From PVC group bacterium (GTDB lineage Bacteria; Verrucomicrobiota; Kiritimatiellia; UBA8416; PXDI01): a stretch of DNA of 6,496 nucleotides. Each line of letters begins with the position of its first letter. The stretch's first letter is position 1. The translations under genes were made by a program, and so were the position numbers. The notes under the pieces were generated by a model. The model was not told the DNA's origin. It searched no databases and saw only the letters and a list, made by a program, of their open reading frames with translations. This document shows, one piece after another, positions 1 to 5,636 of this stretch. The DNA is taken from NCBI GenBank assembly GCA_003565095.1, contig PXDI01000367.1:1-6496 (forward strand), in the 5' to 3' direction.

Positions 1-683
1 CCAGCGCACAGCGGCAACCACACCCGGCTCCAGATGCTGCGCAGATCGCGGCAACTGCGATAGTTCTCGATCACCTGTCTGGTGACGAGTATCCCCAAAG
101 CCGCGAATCCGGCGGTGGAGGCACCGACACTAAGGTAGTCAGGTTGCATGATTGCCGCGGTAAGCCAGTTGCCCAGCGCGCCGCTAAGCAGAATCGCCAG
201 TATGCCCAATCCTCCGCCGAATGCGCGGCATACAAAATGTCCGATCAGAATGATGAAAACCATATTGGATAACAGGTGCACGACTCCGGAGTGAATGGTG
301 AGCGCCGTAACGGTGCGCCACCATTCGCCGGCCATGATTGCCGTTCCGTCGGCGCATGCCGCCAGCAGTAAAGGATTATGCCGGTCAAATGCCCCGAGGC
401 GCCAATGAAATACCAGCAACACGTAAGCAAACCAGTAACTCATATAGAAACTATTCGCCGCCGGTCGGGGGGTGTATGGCGGGCCGGGCGGCGTTTTGTG
501 TCTGTTATGCTGCTCATACAGTCTGATTTCATCGTGCGCCTTGGCGGCAACATCAGCAGGAATGTGCAATACCCAACTGCCCTCCTCGCAGGTCAAGCGG
601 TAGTCCAGTCCCGCTGCGCACAGTACGGTGATCCATTCGAGGGTTTTCTGTGCACCGGGCGGATGTATTTGTTCTTCTTCCAT
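1..683 (-). CDS. Rhomboid family intramembrane serine protease, C-terminus cut by window edge
   Basis: Rhomboids cleave transmembrane substrates inside the lipid bilayer with a Ser-His dyad. Reading from the ATG at 683, 227 codons are open to the left edge without a stop. Residues 1-72 form a soluble N-terminal region with a short alpha/beta-looking segment (about 15-60), like the cytosolic domains found before many bacterial rhomboid cores. A membrane core follows, with hydrophobic segments near 78-98, 132-153, 157-178 and 185-201. Residues 119-123 (GEWWR) match the conserved W-R of the L1 loop. H131, H136 and N140 have the same spacing as H145, H150 and N154 of E. coli GlpG. S189 in GAST fits the catalytic GxSx motif, with Thr where Gly is usual. 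The dyad His and last helices lie outside the window, so activity cannot be confirmed. The ATG shares one base with the stop of the upstream M28 peptidase (TGATG) and has no clear Shine-Dalgarno, so translation is probably coupled. Confidence 0.88.
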   Translation of the reverse strand, partial: MEEEQIHPPGAQKTLEWITVLCAAGLDYRLTCEEGSWVLHIPADVAAKAHDEIRLYEQHNRHKTPPGPPYTPRPAANSFYMSYWFAYVLLVFHWRLGAFDRHNPLLLAACADGTAIMAGEWWRTVTALTIHSGVVHLLSNMVFIILIGHFVCRAFGGGLGILAILLSGALGNWLTAAIMQPDYLSVGASTAGFAALGILVTRQVIENYRSCRDLRSIWSRVWLPLCA

Positions 684-1648
684 CAGCGATCAAACGTTTT
701 GACAGTTTCAAACAAGGCCACAACGACATCCGCCATTCTGGCGTAATCAAGAGTATCGGGGGTGTCGTGTATGGTATGATAATGCGGGTTGCGGTAAAAA
801 GCGGTGTCGGTAATCATTAATGCGTCGATCCCATGCGGCCAGTAATTCATATGGTCCGAGAAATCGACTCCGGGGATAAAAGAAGGTGCCCTGATGGAAC
901 GAACCGGCAGGCTGGTGGCACCCTGCATACCGGCTTTGATTTTCCTGACCCAGCGTCCCTGATCCCAGCGTCCGACTACTCCGATGAAATTAGCGCGGCT
1001 GGGATAGAATAAATAAAGAAACGGCAGTGGATACTGCTGAGACCAGCGCTTGTCGCTGAAATAGCCTACCATTTCGAGGGAAAGCATGCCGATGATGCGG
1101 GCACGTTCGTGAGCAATACTGCGGGCATGAACGGCGCTGCCCATTTGCGGTGTTCTGAAAAATGGCGGTTCTTCCAGAACAAAGCCGACCAGTTCGACCT
1201 CAATATCCGGCGGGTGTTGTCCTAGCAGCCGCGCCAGTTCAATCAGCACGGCCACGCCGCTGGCATTGTCGTCGGCTCCCGGCGATCCTGCATAGGCATC
1301 GTAATGCGCACCGATGATCAGCTTGCGCGATTGTCCCGTTCCGAAGCGCCCGATCACATTGCGGTATTCGTTTCCATCCACGGTAAAAGGCTGGAATTCT
1401 ACGTCGGCACCTGCATCCCCAAAATGTCCGGCAATATATTCGGCGCATTTATCAAGATTGGCGGTATGCCGCCAGTCACGCGGATACAGGGTATCGCTGA
1501 GCATTTCAACATGCTGCCGCAGTTTGTCGGGGAAAACTTGCTTTTTTGATGTCTTGTTACGCCGGCAGCCCGGTTGCGACATGAACCAGGCGGCGGAAAG
1601 CATCACTGCTATCAGCAAAAACAATATGCGTAATAATCTTTTTAGCAT
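683..1648 (-). CDS. M28 family zinc metallopeptidase, membrane-anchored or exported
   Basis: This is a predicted di-zinc aminopeptidase-like enzyme of family M28, 321 residues from the ATG at 1648. Residues 5-23 are strongly hydrophobic after a basic start (MLKRLLR) and form a signal anchor or signal peptide. A Cys at 28 follows (QPGC), a poor lipobox. The family motifs come in order: H115 in GAHYDAY, D127 in GADDNASG, the E159-E160 pair (LEEPPF), E192 in LSLEMVGY as the fourth acidic ligand, and H291 in NPHYHTIHDTPD as the last histidine ligand. The full metal set therefore appears present, and the protein should act outside the cytoplasm. The reading frame could extend 13 codons upstream to a TTG at 1687, but this would put a polar tail before the hydrophobic segment, so ATG 1648 is preferred; neither start has a good ribosome binding site. 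The gene is first in a unit with the rhomboid protease. Its natural substrate is unknown. Confidence 0.9.
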   Translation of the reverse strand: MLKRLLRILFLLIAVMLSAAWFMSQPGCRRNKTSKKQVFPDKLRQHVEMLSDTLYPRDWRHTANLDKCAEYIAGHFGDAGADVEFQPFTVDGNEYRNVIGRFGTGQSRKLIIGAHYDAYAGSPGADDNASGVAVLIELARLLGQHPPDIEVELVGFVLEEPPFFRTPQMGSAVHARSIAHERARIIGMLSLEMVGYFSDKRWSQQYPLPFLYLFYPSRANFIGVVGRWDQGRWVRKIKAGMQGATSLPVRSIRAPSFIPGVDFSDHMNYWPHGIDALMITDTAFYRNPHYHTIHDTPDTLDYARMADVVVALFETVKTFDR

Positions 1649-1723
1649 GTAGCGTTTATAGCTCGTTTGGTACACATTGGCACGCAAAAAAGTCTGGAGC
1701 GTTATTGAGCGATTAAACAGCTT

Positions 1724-1804
1724 TACGGCTCATCACAGGTTTGCACTCCAGATGCGGGGATGGAGGTGTTATTTATATGGAGGGCGAACCTGTGGAAAGC
1801 CGTA
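1724..1804 (+). repeat. Long near-perfect inverted repeat (81-base hairpin) upstream of gluQRS
   Basis: Positions 1724-1750 pair with 1778-1804 without any insertion or deletion. Twenty-two of 27 positions are Watson-Crick pairs and two are T-G. The rest are one A-G mismatch (1745/1783) and a 2x2 internal loop (1731-1732 against 1796-1797). The loop between the arms is 27 bases (1751-1777). Both wobble positions (1742/1786 and 1733/1795) become U-G on a + strand RNA but A-C on a minus strand RNA, so the structure, if it works as RNA, belongs to the + strand, in the leader of gluQRS 43 bases before its ATG. There is no T-run after it, so it is not a simple terminator. It could be a structured 5' leader, a small RNA, or a short palindromic mobile repeat. 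I do not recognise it as a known RNA family; it lacks the SRP RNA apical signature. Confidence 0.7.
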
Positions 1805-1847
1805 TGTCTGCACTTGCATCAAGGGGGTTTCAGGCTATTCTGCAATT

Positions 1848-2813
1848 ATGAATGAAGTTTGTAGAGTAGTGGGGCGGCTGGCACCCAGTCCGACGGGGGC
1901 GCTGCATCTGGGGAATGCACGTTCTTTTCTGCTGGCGTGGCTGTCGGTCCGTTCGCGCGACGGCCGGATTATCATGCGCATGGAGGATCTTGATCACCCT
2001 AAGGTCAAACCACAGGCAGCGCAGCAGGCTTTGGATGATTTACACTGGCTGGGGCTTGACTGGGATGAAGGGCCGGAGCTTGGCGGAGACAATGCGCCTT
2101 ATGTTCAGACGCAACGGGCGGGGCTTTACCGGGAGGCACTTGAACAGCTTCAGTCAGCCGGGCTGGTTTATCCATGTATATGCAGTCGCAGGGATGTGGA
2201 GAATGCCCAGAGTGCGCCGCAAGAGGGGGAGGATGCCGTGTATTATGCCGGAACATGTCGCGGGCGTTTTGATTCATATGCCGCGGCGCGGGATTTATTG
2301 CCGGAGGGGCGCCTGCCTGCGTGGCGTTTCCGGGTTGCGGAAGGCAGTATCTGTTTTGACGACGGTTTTTGCGGCCGGTGCTGCGAGGATGTTGCCGGTT
2401 CACGGGGGGACTTTGTGCTGGCGCGGCATGAATACGGGGCTGGTTACATGTTGGCGGTAGTGGTTGATGATGCCGCAATGGGGGTTACCGAAGTACTGCG
2501 CGGTGACGATCTGCTGCCGGCAACCTTCCGGCAGTTGCTGATATACCGAGCACTGGGGCTGATGCCGCCGGAATTTGTGCATGTTCCGCTCGTGGTTGGC
2601 CCCGACGGGCGGCGGCTGGCGAAACGTCATGGCGATACAAGAATTGCCGCATTACGGGCCGCGGGTGTTTCTGCTGAAAGGATTATCGGCCTGCTGGCTT
2701 ACTGGTGCGGGTGGGCTGAGCAGGGCGAAGAACTGCGGGCTGAGCAGTTATTGACTCGTTTTGACCTGAAGAGCCTGAATCCGAAGCCGGTGGTCTTTAC
2801 GTCAAACGGATGA
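1848..2813 (+). CDS. gluQRS: Glutamyl-Q tRNA(Asp) synthetase GluQRS
   Basis: GluQRS activates glutamate with ATP and attaches it to the queuosine at position 34 of tRNA-Asp, rather than to a tRNA 3' end. The 321-residue product has the glutamyl-tRNA synthetase catalytic core and ends where the anticodon-binding domain of GltX would begin, which is the hallmark of GluQRS. Visible motifs are GRLAPSPTG at 9-17, HLGN at 20-23 (class I HIGH), the zinc set C110, C112, Y133 and C137 in the same Cys-X-Cys...Tyr-X3-Cys pattern as E. coli YadB, VVVDDAAMGVTEVLRGDDLL at 204-223, and RLAKR at 256-260 in place of KMSKS. Additional cysteines cluster at 169, 175, 178 and 179. ATG 1848 places the start eight residues before GRLAPSPTG, as expected for the family. 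The frame is open back to a TTG at 1677, but that stretch crosses the hairpin and looks non-coding. No Shine-Dalgarno is seen close to the ATG. The 3' end overlaps the opposing antiporter gene by 12 bases. Confidence 0.93.
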   Translation: MNEVCRVVGRLAPSPTGALHLGNARSFLLAWLSVRSRDGRIIMRMEDLDHPKVKPQAAQQALDDLHWLGLDWDEGPELGGDNAPYVQTQRAGLYREALEQLQSAGLVYPCICSRRDVENAQSAPQEGEDAVYYAGTCRGRFDSYAAARDLLPEGRLPAWRFRVAEGSICFDDGFCGRCCEDVAGSRGDFVLARHEYGAGYMLAVVVDDAAMGVTEVLRGDDLLPATFRQLLIYRALGLMPPEFVHVPLVVGPDGRRLAKRHGDTRIAALRAAGVSAERIIGLLAYWCGWAEQGEELRAEQLLTRFDLKSLNPKPVVFTSNG

Positions 2814-5234
2814 TACCGGTTCTTCTTTGTGCTTGCCGCGCACCCATTTGACAATTGCCGCCAGGGTTTGCAGATGTTTCTCAGGCGGGGAATCCGCTGG
2901 GCTTACCAGCAGAATCAGCATTCCGACCGGGGATTTTGTTGTCGACCATTCGCCCTTATGTTCAAACCTGGCAGTGAAAATGCGTGGCTGCAAGGTTTCG
3001 CGGGCATGGGTATGCAGCAGGACAATTCCGTCGTCCAACTCTACCGGCTCCATTTCGGACAGTGCACGTACCCACTGTCCGAGAACCGGAATAACGACTT
3101 TGTGCTGGGTTTCAAGAATAAGACGTACTGCTGCAGAAGGAATCGGCGGACATACATCAAAATCCATTTCAATATGGTCTGCCCCCGGGCATATCTCGCT
3201 CATGTCATCGGCCTCGGCCTCGGCCTCCGCCTCTTCGCGGGCGGAGGAGCCGCTGGGGAGTGGAGGAAAAACCATCACAACATTGGGCGTCTCTTCTCGC
3301 TTACGCAGTTCCCGTGGCAAACGGTCAAGGGCCGGCTGCCAGCCGGGAGAGCCGGCGCGATTATTGATTATCATAATCAGGTCGTGTTGCTCAATGTATG
3401 TGCTGAAATCTTTGATTAATAGCGGGAATGTTTCACGTGTAAATAATTCCGCCTTGAGTATTTCGTCAGGCAGTTTCCGTACATTGCGAATGGAATCAAT
3501 GGTTTGTTGACAGCCGGTAAGTACCATTGGTGTTCCTATCTGCCGTGCCAGACGGGCGGCGGTGTGAAGGACGCGGCGCAATCCGGGGTGATACTCCAGC
3601 AGGGGCGGAATAATCATGACGGTGCGCCGGCAAGTGTTGAGCGGGTTATGGTTTTCCGCCACCAACGTCATGCAGGGGCTGCCCTGCAGCACTTGGGTTG
3701 AAAGACTTTCTGTGAAGAAATTACGTGCGGTTGATGGGCTGCTGCCCAGGACCAGTGTATCAATACGCAATTCGCGTAAAGTCCGCAGAATGGCCCGGGT
3801 GGGATTGACATCAACCCGGATTTGCGGCGTGGCCTTTATTCCGCCCGAGGCCAGCCGTGCAATAACCTGTCCCAGCAGTGTTTCACTATGCCCGATAGCG
3901 TCTGAGGCAGAGCCCAATTCCATTGCCACATTTAATACGTGCATCGGGTTTTCGTCCTCGTTTTCCCTGACAAGTACCGCCAGATCCAGCAGATTATACA
4001 TATGGCTTTCATTGGAAACCGAAACCAGTAAAGGACCCTGGGCGCTTGCAGAGACCTGTTGCGTTTCACTGCTGGCTTCTTCGGCCAGTTTTGGTGCAAA
4101 TTTCTCGGTAATCAGCGGCCCGATCATACAGGTAACCATAATCATTGCGATCGTGCCGTTCAGGATTGAAATATCGAATATTCCAAGATTATAGCCGACC
4201 ATGACCGCCGCCAGAGTTGCCGCGGCCTGATTGACACTTAGTCCGTAAACCACGCGTCTTTCAGGCTGGGAAAAGCCGAGAATGCGTCCCGAGATTTCGG
4301 CAGCAAGCCACTTGGTGATAATTCCGGTGCTTGTCATGAAAAGGCACATCTGGATGGTGCGTATATCGGAAAGAAAGACCCGTGGATTGATCAGCATGCC
4401 TGTTGACAACAGAAAGAACGGAATAAAGAGTGCATTGCCGGTAAACTGCAGGCGCCGCATGATAATGCTTTGTTCGGGAACCAGCGAACTCAGTGCCAGG
4501 CCGGCAAGGAACGCGCCGATGATGCCTTCAACCCCGGCCAGTTGTGCAAGGCTGGATGTCAAAAATGCGGCAGTCAGGATAAAGACAAATTCGGTAATGC
4601 CGTCTGGTTCGAGTGCGCGGTAGAACCATGAAGCCATCCGCGGGAGCAGGTAGATGCCGAAGACTACCAGCAGGGTCAGTAACAGCAACTGCACCGGCCA
4701 GTTGATGCCGGTTTCCCCGGCTCTGACGGATTCGGCAACGACTGCGAGTACAAGCATTGCGGCCGTATCGGTCAGAATGGTTCCGCCGACTGTGGTACTA
4801 ACCGCGCGGTGTTTGCCAAGACCAAGCTTTTGAATAATGGGGTAGGGCACTAGTGTGTGTGAGGCAAACATGCTGGCCATCAGGATTGCCGCGGGCCAGT
4901 TTAAACCCAGTCGATAGGCAATCACGGTTCCGATAATTTGCGGAAAAAGAAATGTCAGAGAACCGAATGTCAGGGTATTGCGGATATTATGGCGAAACTC
5001 ACGCAGGCTGATTTCCAAGCCTGCCAGAAACATCAAATAGAGCAGGCCGACCTTGCCTAAGAGCTCAAACGTACCGTCACGGGTGAGCAGTCCAATTCCA
5101 TTCGGGCCGGCAATCATACCGGCGAGAATCAGCCCCGCAATGCCTGATATGCGCAGTCGAGAAAACAGCAGCGGTACTATCAGCACCAGCAGCAGTACGA
5201 CCGTAAAAATATCTACAGGATTCTCAAGTTGCAT
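2802..5234 (-). CDS. CPA2/KefB-type cation:proton antiporter with two USP-like domains and a C-terminal PTS EIIA-like domain
   Basis: An 810-residue inner-membrane exchanger that probably swaps protons for Na+ or K+. Residues 7-378 carry a dozen or so hydrophobic segments of the Na+/H+ exchanger fold, including AGMIAGPNGIG (38-48), FLAGLEISLREF (69-80) and TILTDTAA (152-159), where D156 matches the conserved ion-binding Asp of the family. Residues 400-527 and about 535-657 look like two universal-stress-protein domains. The first ends GSSPSTARNFFTES, so the usual ATP-binding GxxG-x9-GS motif is degraded. After a Glu/Ala-rich linker (667-677) comes a region (about 697-800) resembling PTS EIIA of the fructose/PtsN type: DGIVLLH (735-741) aligns with NGIAIPH of PtsN, placing H741 at the phosphorylated histidine, and LLVSPADSP...HLQTLAAIVKWV matches the end of that domain. 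The tail probably senses a metabolic or PTS signal and gates transport; that is inference. The start ATG is preceded by AAGAG seven bases upstream. The transported ion cannot be told from sequence. Confidence 0.9.
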   Translation of the reverse strand: MQLENPVDIFTVVLLLVLIVPLLFSRLRISGIAGLILAGMIAGPNGIGLLTRDGTFELLGKVGLLYLMFLAGLEISLREFRHNIRNTLTFGSLTFLFPQIIGTVIAYRLGLNWPAAILMASMFASHTLVPYPIIQKLGLGKHRAVSTTVGGTILTDTAAMLVLAVVAESVRAGETGINWPVQLLLLTLLVVFGIYLLPRMASWFYRALEPDGITEFVFILTAAFLTSSLAQLAGVEGIIGAFLAGLALSSLVPEQSIIMRRLQFTGNALFIPFFLLSTGMLINPRVFLSDIRTIQMCLFMTSTGIITKWLAAEISGRILGFSQPERRVVYGLSVNQAAATLAAVMVGYNLGIFDISILNGTIAMIMVTCMIGPLITEKFAPKLAEEASSETQQVSASAQGPLLVSVSNESHMYNLLDLAVLVRENEDENPMHVLNVAMELGSASDAIGHSETLLGQVIARLASGGIKATPQIRVDVNPTRAILRTLRELRIDTLVLGSSPSTARNFFTESLSTQVLQGSPCMTLVAENHNPLNTCRRTVMIIPPLLEYHPGLRRVLHTAARLARQIGTPMVLTGCQQTIDSIRNVRKLPDEILKAELFTRETFPLLIKDFSTYIEQHDLIMIINNRAGSPGWQPALDRLPRELRKREETPNVVMVFPPLPSGSSAREEAEAEAEADDMSEICPGADHIEMDFDVCPPIPSAAVRLILETQHKVVIPVLGQWVRALSEMEPVELDDGIVLLHTHARETLQPRIFTARFEHKGEWSTTKSPVGMLILLVSPADSPPEKHLQTLAAIVKWVRGKHKEEPVSSV
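3210..3233. repeat. In-frame hexanucleotide repeat coding for a Glu-Ala linker
   Basis: Three perfect GGCCTC units and one imperfect one (CGCCTC) lie side by side within the antiporter gene. On the minus strand they encode alternating Glu and Ala in the acidic linker (residues 667-677) between the second USP-like domain and the EIIA-like domain. Six-base units keep the frame when copy number changes, so slippage would only alter linker length. Confidence 0.75.
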
Positions 5235-5260
5235 AAAATTTCTCTTGTAGCTTTTCCCGG

Positions 5261-5289
5261 AATATACATAGCATAGGTCTCTGCTTCAA
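5261..5289 (-). promoter_or_regulatory. Putative sigma-70-type promoter of the antiporter gene
   Basis: Read on the minus strand, TTGAAG (5289-5284, 4 of 6 to the -35 consensus) is followed after exactly 17 bases by TATATT (5266-5261, 5 of 6 to the -10 consensus). Transcription would start near 5254, about 20 bases before the ATG at 5234, leaving a short leader that contains the AAGAG ribosome binding site. The match is by eye only, but spacing, position and orientation all fit. Confidence 0.5.
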
Positions 5290-5446
5290 TACTGGAATTA
5301 TAAAGCTGCCGTAACGTAGGCGCACCGCATGGCTGGCTGAGTATCTTCGTAAAGAGGGGTTCGCGGGGGTTATGGATGTTTCTGAAGGCATGGCCGGCAG
5401 CCGTTATGGCCGGGGGTGGATCAGGAGGGTTTTGGGTTAAAAAGAA
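5290..5446. other. Intergenic stretch between antiporter promoter and tRNA remnant, no gene seen
   Basis: No convincing reading frame or RNA gene is visible here. It contains two copies of ATGGCCGG at 5390-5397 and 5406-5413, and a short inverted copy of part of the tRNA remnant at 5418-5431. A short T-run on the minus strand (5445-5438) directly follows the tRNA CCA end and may be left over from the original tRNA terminator. This is inferred host DNA that once lay downstream of the intact tRNA-Arg gene. Confidence 0.45.
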
Positions 5447-5487
5447 TGGCGTACCTGAGAGGGCTCGAACCTCTAACCTCCTGATCC
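5418..5487. repeat. Inverted repeat linking the tRNA remnant to its downstream flank
   Basis: GGATCAGGAGG at 5418-5428 is the exact reverse complement of CCTCCTGATCC at 5477-5487, and with one extra G the match extends to 14 against 13 bases (5418-5431 and 5475-5487). The right arm is part of the tRNA-Arg remnant (anticodon loop, 3' side of the anticodon stem and variable loop). As RNA the two arms would enclose the T arm and acceptor end. There is no T-run after the left arm, so it does not look like a terminator. Confidence 0.6.
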
Positions 5488-5497
5488 GTAGTCAGGT
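5447..5497 (-). other. Attachment site: 3' remnant of tRNA-Arg(ACG)
   Basis: On the minus strand the sequence folds as the last two thirds of a tRNA. The anticodon arm has a 5-base-pair stem CCTGA/TCAGG (5496-5492 with 5484-5480) around the loop CTACGGA, whose anticodon is ACG (5489-5487, Arg). A 5-base variable loop follows, then a T arm with stem AGAGG/CCTCT and loop TTCGAGC (5474-5458), then the 3' acceptor strand CAGGTAC, discriminator G, and an encoded CCA (5449-5447). Upstream of the anticodon stem there is no D arm and no 5' acceptor partner (GTACCTG); the sequence turns AT-rich instead. This is therefore not a working tRNA but the half left behind when an element inserted into the gene. 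The small symmetric arm around the loop is typical of anticodon-loop crossover sites for tyrosine recombinases. Confidence 0.85.
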
Positions 5498-5532
5498 GAA
5501 TAGCCTTTACTTGTAATGTTTTATAAAAAAAC

Positions 5533-5591
5533 GTTTGTTTATGTTTGTTTATTGTTGACGACCGCCAGCATGTAGGGCATTCTTTAGGGCA
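5533..5591. repeat. Direct repeats between att remnant and integrase
   Basis: GTTTGTTTAT occurs twice in perfect tandem (5533-5542 and 5543-5552) inside an AT-rich tract that begins near 5517. TAGGGCA then occurs at 5573-5579 and again at 5585-5591, a 12-base period. Short direct repeats beside an att core are often arm-type sites for the integrase or binding sites for an excisionase, and AT-rich tracts favour bending. That role is inferred from position only. Confidence 0.5.
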
Positions 5592-5636
5592 GTTGAAAAC
5601 ACCAAAGAAGCACCTAAACAAGAAAGTCGCTCATCA

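Noticed and set aside
1649..1687. 13-codon TTG extension of the M28 peptidase
   Set aside because: It puts a polar tail before the signal anchor and has no ribosome binding site; ATG 1648 directly starts the basic-hydrophobic segment.
1724..1804. Hairpin as SRP (4.5S) RNA or 6S RNA
   Set aside because: The GGAA-type apical loop with its flanking conserved SRP bases is absent, and the element is far shorter than 6S RNA with no central bubble of that kind.
1677..1847. In-frame upstream extension of gluQRS from a TTG (57 codons)
   Set aside because: It would add residues never seen before the GRLAPSPTG start of the family and runs through the 81-base hairpin; ATG 1848 gives the normal N-terminus.
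2783..2825. Possible terminator hairpin AGCCGGT/ACCGGTT at the convergent gene ends
   Set aside because: Only 7 base pairs including a wobble, a 24-base loop and no T-run on either strand.
2827..3510. Long + strand frames opposite the antiporter
   Set aside because: Antisense to a strongly supported 810-residue membrane protein with clear domains; compositions look like shadow frames.
5447..5497. Intact tRNA-Arg, or tRNA-Arg split by an intron
   Set aside because: No D arm or GTACCTG 5' acceptor strand is present immediately upstream, and I found no GTACCTG on the minus strand up to the window end; a tyrosine recombinase next door explains the split better.
5555..5583. Integrase promoter with TTGACG as -35
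   Set aside because: The hexamer at 17 bases spacing (CATTCT) matches only half of the -10 consensus, too weak to annotate.
5421..5621. 66-codon minus strand reading frame across the tRNA remnant
   Set aside because: It crosses the tRNA-Arg remnant and repeat tract, so it is a chance frame.
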